Shown piece after piece: positions 15,103 through 20,831 of a stretch of DNA of 20,831 nucleotides (the stretch's first letter is position 1; each line of letters opens with the position of its first letter). The stretch comes from Phycisphaerae bacterium (GTDB taxonomy: Bacteria > Planctomycetota > Phycisphaerae > JAJVII01): contig JAQTVL010000011.1 of assembly GCA_028706835.1 (NCBI GenBank), forward strand, positions 1 to 20,831, read 5' to 3'. The translations under genes were made by a program, and so were the position numbers. The notes under the pieces are model-generated. The model saw nothing but the letters and a program-made list of their open reading frames with translations, searched no databases and was not told the origin of the DNA.

Positions 15103-15504
15103 TCACGCGACGGCTTCGTCGGGCGAGGCGGCTTCGGCCAGGCCGAAGATCTCTCGGACGGTGGCCAGCAGCTCGCGCGGGCTGAACGGCTTGCTCAGGA
15201 CGGCGCGAATGCCGGTCCGCTGCATGTCCTCGGGCTCGAGGGCGTAGCCGCGGGCCGTGAGCATGATGGCCGGGATATCCTTGATCGCATCGTTTTCGCG
15301 CATGCGGCAGCACAGCTCGACTCCGTTCATCACCGGCATGTGGTAATCGGTGATGAGCAGGTCCGGCCGATCGCTGTTCATCACCTCGAGCGCCTCTTCG
15401 CCGTCGGCGGCGGTGAGGACGCCGAAGCCGGCGTTGCGCAGCTTGAGCGACACGACGTGAAGGATGTGGGCCTCGTCGTCGACGACCAGGATTTTCTTAC
15501 TCAT
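15103..15504 (-). CDS. Single-domain response regulator (receiver only)
   Basis: The 133-aa protein is a CheY-like receiver with no output domain: acidic pair D9/D10, phosphoacceptor D53 in LLITDYHMPVMNG, switch threonine T83 in MLTARG, and K105 in LSKPFS. The start ATG 15504 has GGGAG eight bases upstream. It lies 106 bases after the histidine kinase gene, which is its probable phosphodonor. Without a DNA-binding domain it must act by protein contact. The HD-GYP enzyme and the ATPase encoded downstream are plausible partners, but this is inference. Confidence 0.9.
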   Translation of the reverse strand: MSKKILVVDDEAHILHVVSLKLRNAGFGVLTAADGEEALEVMNSDRPDLLITDYHMPVMNGVELCCRMRENDAIKDIPAIMLTARGYALEPEDMQRTGIRAVLSKPFSPRELLATVREIFGLAEAASPDEAVA

Positions 15505-15518
15505 GGCACAACTCCCGA

Positions 15519-15597
15519 AGCGGTCAGCGATCAGCGATCAGCTTTCAGCCACGGCATCTTGCAGTAGCTGAACGCTGAACGCTGAATGCTGAAAGCT
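15519..15597. repeat. Inverted GCTGANN heptamers, 4+4 units
   Basis: The left arm has AGCGGTC, AGCGATC, AGCGATC and AGCTTTC (15519-15546). The right arm has GCTGAAC, GCTGAAC, GCTGAAT and GCTGAAA (15567-15594). The layout is the same as at 12382-12460, filling the gap between the kinase stop codon and the response regulator start. Confidence 0.85.
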
Positions 15598-15610
15598 CTC
15601 TGTTCATTCC

Positions 15611-17053
15611 TCAGTCCGCCAGCTTGACCTGGAAGTAAAAAGTGCTCCCCTGGCCGACCTTGCTGAACACGCCGACCTCGCCGGCGTGGACGGTTTCGAC
15701 AATGTGCTTGACCAGGCTGAGGCCCAGGCCGGTGCCCTTGGCCATCTTTTTGCTGGACTCGACGCGGTAGAACTTTTCGAAGAGGCGGGGCATGTCCTCC
15801 GGGGGGATGCCGACGCCGGTGTCTTTGATCTCGGTGCGGACGGTCTTTTTGCCCTCGTCGACGACGGTGCGGATGGTGACCCGGCCGCCGTCGGGGGTGT
15901 ATTTGATGGCGTTGGAGAGCAGGTTGAGGATGGCCTGGTAGATCATGTCGCGGTCGGCCAGCACCTGGTAGAAGACGGGGGTGAGCTCGTCGACGAGCTG
16001 GATGCGCTTGGCGACGGCCTGCGGCCGGGCGACCTCGAGGGCGTCCTTGATGACGCTGGTGAGGGCGAGCGGCTCCTTGTGGATCTTGACGACGCCGGAC
16101 TCGATGCGGCTGATGTTGAGGATGTTGTCGATGAGCCGGCCGAGGCGGTCGGTCTCGTTCTGGATGATGTCGTAGAACTCGCGGCGCGTGGTCTCGTCCT
16201 CGGCTTCGCCGTCGACGAGCATCTCGACGTAGGCCTTGATGGAGGAGAGGGGCGTGCGAAGCTCGTGGGAGACGTTGGAGACGAAGTCGGTCTTCATGGC
16301 GGCGACTTCTTTTTCGCGCGTGACGTCGTGGAGGACGGCGACGACGCCGTTGCACTCGCCCTTGGCGTCCATGACGCCGGACAAGGTGACGTTGAAGGTG
16401 CGCTTTTCGCCGGCGACCTGGCGGGAATATTCGACGACGCGGCGGCGACGCTCGGTGTTCTCGCTGCGGGTGTCGGTAACGAGCTTGACGAACTCCGAAT
16501 CGTTGATGATGCGGGCCATCGGCTGGCGATACATGCGGCTCATCGTGAAACCGAAGGTGCGCTCGGCTGATTCGTTGGCGAGCACGAGCTCGTCGAAGCT
16601 GTCGGTGACTAACACGGCGTCGGAGATTGAAAAGATGATGGCCTCGGTGTGACGCTTCTCGGCGTCGGCGACGCGGATCTGGATGTCCAGTTCGCGTTTC
16701 TGGAGCTTCAACTGCTCGATGCGGCTCTTGATTCGCGTCAAATAGCGGTTGAACTCCTGGACCATCTGGCCAAGTTCGTCGTGACTGTCGACCATGATCA
16801 GGCCGACCTCGCCACTGCCTTCAAGCGTGAGCAACTGGTGGCGAACGATCTGCACGGTCTTGCCAAGCGACCGCCAGATCACGATAAGCACCAGCGCGCA
16901 CACGCTGCTCATCAGGCCGACCGCCAACCAGCCCATAACGCGTTCGCGAACGGCCCCATCGCGCAGGCTCATCTGCGTAGCGTAGTAGGCCGTGCTGGAT
17001 GCGAGCGCAATCAGCACGATCAGCACCAGGATGAGTCGTCGAGCGGTTCCCAT
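15611..17053 (-). CDS. Membrane sensor histidine kinase (TM-HAMP-PAS-HisKA-HATPase)
   Basis: The 480-aa kinase has two membrane helices (about 6-28 and 41-61) with a very short external loop of about 12 residues. A HAMP region and coiled coil (62-135) and a PAS domain (about 138-250) follow. The HisKA domain has FVSNVSHELRTPLSS with H263. The ATPase domain shows N381 in NLLSNAIKY, DTGVGIP (411-417) and KGTGLGLSLVKH (439-450). The PhoR/WalK-like layout and tiny external loop suggest sensing in the membrane or through PAS. No good Shine-Dalgarno precedes ATG 17053; the TPR gene ends 32 bases upstream, so translation may depend on it. The probable partner is the receiver encoded next. Confidence 0.93.
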   Translation of the reverse strand: MGTARRLILVLIVLIALASSTAYYATQMSLRDGAVRERVMGWLAVGLMSSVCALVLIVIWRSLGKTVQIVRHQLLTLEGSGEVGLIMVDSHDELGQMVQEFNRYLTRIKSRIEQLKLQKRELDIQIRVADAEKRHTEAIIFSISDAVLVTDSFDELVLANESAERTFGFTMSRMYRQPMARIINDSEFVKLVTDTRSENTERRRRVVEYSRQVAGEKRTFNVTLSGVMDAKGECNGVVAVLHDVTREKEVAAMKTDFVSNVSHELRTPLSSIKAYVEMLVDGEAEDETTRREFYDIIQNETDRLGRLIDNILNISRIESGVVKIHKEPLALTSVIKDALEVARPQAVAKRIQLVDELTPVFYQVLADRDMIYQAILNLLSNAIKYTPDGGRVTIRTVVDEGKKTVRTEIKDTGVGIPPEDMPRLFEKFYRVESSKKMAKGTGLGLSLVKHIVETVHAGEVGVFSKVGQGSTFYFQVKLAD

Positions 17054-17085
17054 GGATCACAACATCGCCGGCAACGCCGGCCGCG

Positions 17086-18447
17086 CTATTCGTTCACCTT
17101 CACACCCGCCGTCACCGTCGGCAACGTGCCTGCATCGTCCCGGACGCCCTTGCCGCCGGCCTTCGCCAGGCCGTTCAGCATTCGATTGGCCAGCGCGTCG
17201 TCCGGCGCGATCTGAAGCGCCCGGACCAACGCCTCCCTGGCCGACTCGCTGTTGCCCGTGCGACGATAGCTTTCCGACAGCAGGCACAGCATCAGCACAT
17301 CTTTGGGCGCAAGCCGATGAGCCTTCTGGAACGCCCACACCGCTTCCGCCGGTTTGCCGCCTTGCAGCAGCGCATAGCCGCGGATCAACTGGGCCCCAGC
17401 CGAGTTCGACGCCAGCGCCAACGCCTTGTCCGCGTTCGCCGCAGCCTCGTCCCATTTCCCCCGCGCCAGCGCCGCTTTGGCCATGTTTTCCCACGCATCC
17501 GCACGTTTCGGGCAAAGCCGGCAAAGCTCCGCGAAGCAGTTCCGTGCCGACTCAGGCTGCCCCGCACTCAGATAGCAGTCCCCCAGCGCCGACAGCACTT
17601 CCGCCCGTTCCGCCGAGGTCGGCTCCGCCGCCTCAGCCGCCTTAGGGTCCGCCGTCGACGACAGCCGCGGCTCCACCCCCGCCGACCGCACCGGCTCCGG
17701 CGTCCGCTGCGAGTTCAACTGTTCCAGATACCCCTTCGCCTCGTCGTATTTCCCCGCCCGATACAGCGCCAGCGCCAGCGACCGCAAGATCGTCGTATCG
17801 TCCGTCGCCAGCCGGGCCGCCTCACGGAAGTACTTGGCCGCCTTCAGGTTATCGCCATGCGCCTGGCACAGCTCCCCCGCCGTCACACGCAGCGACACCG
17901 ACTGTTCCTGCCCGAGCAGCGTCTCATCGATCAGCGCCAGCGCCTCCGTCAGCCGGTTCAGATGCCCCAATATCTCCGCCGTCGCGATCGTGTAGCACAC
18001 GTTGCCCGGCGCCGACGACCGTGCCAACTGGTAGCTGGCCAACGCCTTATCGAACTGCCCCCACTTCTCATACTGCACCCCGCGGCAGTAGTACGCCTCC
18101 GCGCACCGCGAATCCAGGGCGATCGCCCCGTCGAACGCCGACACCGCCGCCTGACCCTGCCCCTTCTCCGCAAGTATCTGACCACGCAGCAGTTGCGTAC
18201 GTGGATAGGTCGGGTCCAGGCTCGACGCCTGACCCACCGTCACCAGCGCCTTGTCCAACTGCCCCGTCTTGTACTGCTGCTCACCCAACTGCAATTGCAC
18301 CGCCGCCCGGGCCCGCGACCACCTCGCCTCTGCCAGTTGCAGGTTCTCCTGGTGCATGTCCGAGCACCCCACCATCGCAAACATGCCGCTGCCGAACACC
18401 ACCAGGATTCCGATCCGCCGAATCATTTTTGTCGTCGTCGTCTTCAT
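17086..18447 (-). CDS. TPR-repeat lipoprotein, possible pilotin or assembly factor
   Basis: The 453-aa protein begins with a lipoprotein-type signal (MIRRIGILVVFGSGMFAMVGC, lipid cysteine C28). It then has a run of TPR repeats, for example LGEQQYKTGQLDKALVTVGQASSLDP, YYCRGVQYEKWGQFDKALAS, ALYRAGKYDEAKGYLEQL, and several more to the C-terminus. A disordered Ala/Glu-rich break lies at about 255-285. Outer-membrane TPR lipoproteins such as PilF/PilW help secretins assemble, and this gene follows the secretin gene directly, so that role is plausible. The start ATG 18447 has AAGGA ten bases upstream; ATG 18426 is an alternative. Confidence 0.82.
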   Translation of the reverse strand: MKTTTTKMIRRIGILVVFGSGMFAMVGCSDMHQENLQLAEARWSRARAAVQLQLGEQQYKTGQLDKALVTVGQASSLDPTYPRTQLLRGQILAEKGQGQAAVSAFDGAIALDSRCAEAYYCRGVQYEKWGQFDKALASYQLARSSAPGNVCYTIATAEILGHLNRLTEALALIDETLLGQEQSVSLRVTAGELCQAHGDNLKAAKYFREAARLATDDTTILRSLALALYRAGKYDEAKGYLEQLNSQRTPEPVRSAGVEPRLSSTADPKAAEAAEPTSAERAEVLSALGDCYLSAGQPESARNCFAELCRLCPKRADAWENMAKAALARGKWDEAAANADKALALASNSAGAQLIRGYALLQGGKPAEAVWAFQKAHRLAPKDVLMLCLLSESYRRTGNSESAREALVRALQIAPDDALANRMLNGLAKAGGKGVRDDAGTLPTVTAGVKVNE

Positions 18448-18564
18448 GGTTTCCCTATCCTTCGTGAAATACCCAAATTGACATCCGTGTCCAAAAAAAA
18501 CGGTTCATTCAGTTGGCACGACCACGGGCAATGTCGAATGTCGAACGCAGCCGGCGTCCGTCTG

Positions 18565-18715
18565 TTTGTGGAGTGCGGGAGCGCAGCTCCCGCTTTGGAT
18601 CGACGCCGAGGCGTAACGGCTCCGCAAAGCGGTAGCTTCGCTACCGCACTCCACAAAAAGATATTCGTCGTTCGTCATTTTGCGTTCGTCATTCATTCGT
18701 CATTCCCCGTTCGTC
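18565..18715. repeat. TTTGTGGAGTGCGG palindrome, copy 4, with ATTCGTC heptamer tail
   Basis: The 33-bp arms are at 18565-18597 and 18625-18657 with a 27-base spacer, followed by ATTCGTC-type heptamers at 18663-18715 that run into the secretin stop codon. Arms are identical to copy 2. The first 44 bases of tail differ from copy 2 at only two positions. It fills the gap between the secretin and TPR lipoprotein genes. Confidence 0.9.
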
Positions 18716-20693
18716 ACTTCCCCTGGTCCGCCGCCTTCGGATACAGCGTCTGCTCAGGCCGGCTCGTCGCCCTGCCCCCCATCGACCGCACCGGCGAGCC
18801 CCACTCGTTGGAGTCGCGATCCGGCGGGGGCGATAGTTCCGTGCCCGGCGCCGGGGGCGGCCCGAGGGTGTCCACCCACTTGTCTTCCGCGCCGATCACG
18901 TGGTTGTAGATGAAGTTCCGGGTCAGCGAGAAGTTGGACTCCCACGCCCGCCGGTGGGTCAGCTCTTCCTTCTTGTTGATCGCGTCCATGAACCGCGGCG
19001 ACAGCCGCAGCGCCATGTTCAGGTCCCACAGCCCCTTGTCCATCCGCCCCGCCTCGATGTGCTGGAGCGCCCACTTGTAGTGGGCCTGTGCCAGCCGCTC
19101 GCTGCTCTGGGGCATCAGGCTCTGCCGGGCCCCGACGCTGATGCGTTCGATGTCTTCGAGGGCCTTCTCGCCGACCTCGGCGTAGGCCTGGTTGTTCTCG
19201 ATGATGTGTACGGTCAGCAGGATGATGACTTCCTCGCGCTTCACCGTGTCGGACCGGGTGCGGAACAGGACGCCCGCGTAGGGGATGTTGCCCAGCCAGG
19301 GCACCTGCGAGCGGGCCGCCTTGGTGCTCTCGCGGAACAACCCGCCGATCACCACGGTATGCCCGTCCTTGACGATCAGGTTGGTGGTCACCTCGGTCGT
19401 TTCCTCGGTGGGCAGGTTGGCCGCCGTGATGCTGCCGCTCGAATCGCCGGGGTGGAGTTCCATGCGGACGTACCCGTCCTCGGCGATGAAGGGCCGGAAC
19501 CGCAACTGCACGCCGGTCTCCAGGAACTCGACCTTCTGGTAGCTCTCGGTCTCGGTGCGGATGGTGGTCAGGTACCCGTCGCGCCGCCCGACGATCACCT
19601 CGCCGCGCTGCTTGTTCAGCGCCAGCACCTTCGGGTTGGCCACCACCGTCGTGTCGGTCACCTGCTCGAGCGCCCGGACGAACGCAGCCACGTTGTTGGT
19701 CACGATGCCGAAGCTGAATCCGCCGGGGGCGAAGTCCTGGAGGAAATCGGTCTTCGCGTTGAACGTCGTCTTGTTGAAGTCCGTGCGGGCCAGGTCGCCG
19801 TCCACCTTGGACGACCCGCTCGGATACGACGGCGTCGCCGTCCCGCTCGAACTGCTCCCACCCGTCCCGCCGGTCCCGCCCGAACCGCTGCTGCTCGCCC
19901 CGCCCAGGCTGGCGAAGTCGATCCCGCCCAGCGTGTTGAAGTCGATGCCCAGGGCGTTGGTCTCGTCCAGCGTCGCGTTCAGGATCGTCGCCTCCACCAG
20001 CACCTGCCTCGGCCGGACGTCCAGTTCCTTGAGCACCTTGCCGATCACCTGGAGGTTTTCCGGCGAATCGGTCACCACCAGGGCGTCATCGGTCGCGTAG
20101 CTGTTCCCGCCCGTGCTGGCGCTGCCCGACTCGATCCCCGTGACCGCCGCCGCCGTCGCCGACACCTGGCCCAGCGGGCTGAGCAGCGGCTTGATCATCA
20201 CGCTCGCGTCCGCCGCCGTGATGTAGTGCAGCTTGAACACCGTCGAGGCCACCGCCTTGGCCGCCTTGGTCAGCTCCTCCATCTCCTTCTTCGTGTACAC
20301 GTAGATGAAGTTCTCTTTCCGCACATACGCCAGCCCCAGCGGCGTCAGGATCGAATCGAGAACCTGGTCGAACGTCACGTTGTACAGGTTCGCTTCCACC
20401 TTCTGCGAGCCGTCCACCTTGCCCGACAGCACCACGTTGTCGCGCGTCTGCATCGTCACCATGCGCAGGGCGCTGGCCAGGTCCAGGTCGCGGAAGTGAA
20501 GTTCCTGAATGACATCCCCGCCCCCGCTGCCCTTGTCCGAACCAGCCGCCGGCACCAGCACGCTCTTGCCGCCGCCGGGCTGACTCGTGGGGGGGGCCGC
20601 CAGGATGGCAGCCGTCATGAAGGTGAGTACGATCGCTACAGATGCTACGGCAAGCCAACGGGCAGGCCGATGGCAATTCACGGGACGCTGCAT
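18714..20693 (-). CDS. gspD: Secretin (GspD/PilQ type) with C-terminal TPR-like extension
   Basis: The 659-aa protein has a signal peptide (residues 12-33, cleavage near LAA|PP) and an N0/STN domain (about 60-135, IQELHFRDLDLASALRMVT). An N1-like domain (about 150-226, VFKLHYITAADASVMIKPLL) follows, then a Gly/Ser-rich insert (262-296). The secretin barrel spans about 330-500, with VANPKVLALN, VKDGHTVVIGGL and the hallmark VPWLGNIPYAGVLF (464-477). After it comes an extension of about 155 residues containing a TPR-like segment (HYKWALQHIEAGRMDKGLWDLNMALRLSP) and a Pro-rich tail. Secretins form the outer-membrane pore of type II secretion and type IV pilus systems. The start ATG 20693 has AAGGAG eight bases upstream. 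It is the first gene of the minus-strand locus in this window. Confidence 0.92.
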   Translation of the reverse strand: MQRPVNCHRPARWLAVASVAIVLTFMTAAILAAPPTSQPGGGKSVLVPAAGSDKGSGGGDVIQELHFRDLDLASALRMVTMQTRDNVVLSGKVDGSQKVEANLYNVTFDQVLDSILTPLGLAYVRKENFIYVYTKKEMEELTKAAKAVASTVFKLHYITAADASVMIKPLLSPLGQVSATAAAVTGIESGSASTGGNSYATDDALVVTDSPENLQVIGKVLKELDVRPRQVLVEATILNATLDETNALGIDFNTLGGIDFASLGGASSSGSGGTGGTGGSSSSGTATPSYPSGSSKVDGDLARTDFNKTTFNAKTDFLQDFAPGGFSFGIVTNNVAAFVRALEQVTDTTVVANPKVLALNKQRGEVIVGRRDGYLTTIRTETESYQKVEFLETGVQLRFRPFIAEDGYVRMELHPGDSSGSITAANLPTEETTEVTTNLIVKDGHTVVIGGLFRESTKAARSQVPWLGNIPYAGVLFRTRSDTVKREEVIILLTVHIIENNQAYAEVGEKALEDIERISVGARQSLMPQSSERLAQAHYKWALQHIEAGRMDKGLWDLNMALRLSPRFMDAINKKEELTHRRAWESNFSLTRNFIYNHVIGAEDKWVDTLGPPPAPGTELSPPPDRDSNEWGSPVRSMGGRATSRPEQTLYPKAADQGK

Positions 20694-20831
20694 GACTGAT
20701 GCTCCTTACCAGTAATGCCTTTGACCGTCGTGACCGCTTGTCTGGAGGGGTTATCGGGTCAGCCGGGGGAGGGCTTTCGTTAAAAACGGCAAAGTCAGCC
20801 AGGGGGCGGGGGTCGGGGGTCGGGGGCTGGG
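20694..20831. other. Secretin upstream region with GGGGTCG heptamers
   Basis: It contains the secretin Shine-Dalgarno (AAGGAG on the minus strand, near 20706-20701) and, at the right edge (20802-20831), tandem heptamers GGGGTCG, GGGGTCG and GGGGCTG. No convincing promoter is seen in this piece; transcription could start beyond the window. Confidence 0.6.

Noticed and set aside
18900..20699. 599-codon open frame on the plus strand
   Set aside because: It is antisense to the secretin gene. The secretin has a signal peptide, hallmark motifs and a Shine-Dalgarno; this frame has none.
20775..20810. Sigma-54-like promoter upstream of the secretin (TGGCTGACTTTGC on the minus strand)
   Set aside because: GG and GC are eight bases apart instead of the required ten, so the element does not fit the -24/-12 rule.

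Overview
The window is high-GC bacterial DNA. Several features point to Planctomycetota, probably near the class Phycisphaerae: the character of the 16S rRNA, a PEP-CTERM surface protein, a 16S gene that appears unlinked from 23S, and intergenic gaps full of short palindromes and 7-bp repeats. No sequence search was run, so this placement is inference. No phage, plasmid, transposase, CRISPR array or antiviral system is visible.

Layout. (1) 1-2516, minus strand: a 16S rRNA gene with two tandem promoters, a boxA-like site and a 16S processing stem, then tRNA-Ile(GAT). Fifty bases after the tRNA, where tRNA-Ala and 23S would be expected, a small membrane protein gene begins and runs off the left edge. 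(2) 2637-4150, plus strand: a PEP-CTERM exported protein, then tRNA-His(GTG), closed by a long bidirectional terminator. (3) 4214-5881, minus strand: ribosomal protein S1. (4) 6083-8059, plus strand: a Spy/CpxP-like LTxxQ protein, then a tightly coupled trio of ECF sigma factor, 86-aa single-pass protein and membrane-anchored Spy-like protein. The trio has the architecture of a CnrH/CnrY/CnrX envelope metal- or stress-sensing system. A convergent Fur-family gene follows (8078-8545, minus strand); it keeps the PerR regulatory metal ligands but lacks the structural zinc cysteines. (5) 9034-20693, minus strand: eight co-directional genes in transcription order: secretin (GspD/PilQ type), TPR lipoprotein, PAS-containing histidine kinase, single-domain response regulator, GAF/HD-GYP c-di-GMP phosphodiesterase, STAS protein, GspE-type ATPase with an MshEN domain, and GspF-type platform protein. 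A strong terminator follows.

How the genes may work together. Region 5 looks like the core of a type II secretion or type IV pilus-like machine (outer-membrane secretin, ATPase, inner-membrane platform, possible pilotin) with its regulators built in. The HD-GYP enzyme should degrade c-di-GMP. The ATPase carries the N-terminal domain type that binds c-di-GMP in MshE. The kinase, receiver and STAS protein could add further inputs. This is inference from gene order and motifs.

The most unusual structural feature is the repeat content of the gaps. Four copies of a roughly 93-128 bp double-hairpin palindrome with TTTGTGGAGTGCGG ends lie between secretion-locus genes. Several distinct period-7 tandem repeats (GCTGANN, ATTCGTC, ATCAGGG, AATTCGG, GGGGTCG) and a period-8 repeat (GTCTCCCC) fill most other gaps. 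Differences between palindrome hairpins are compensatory within each hairpin.
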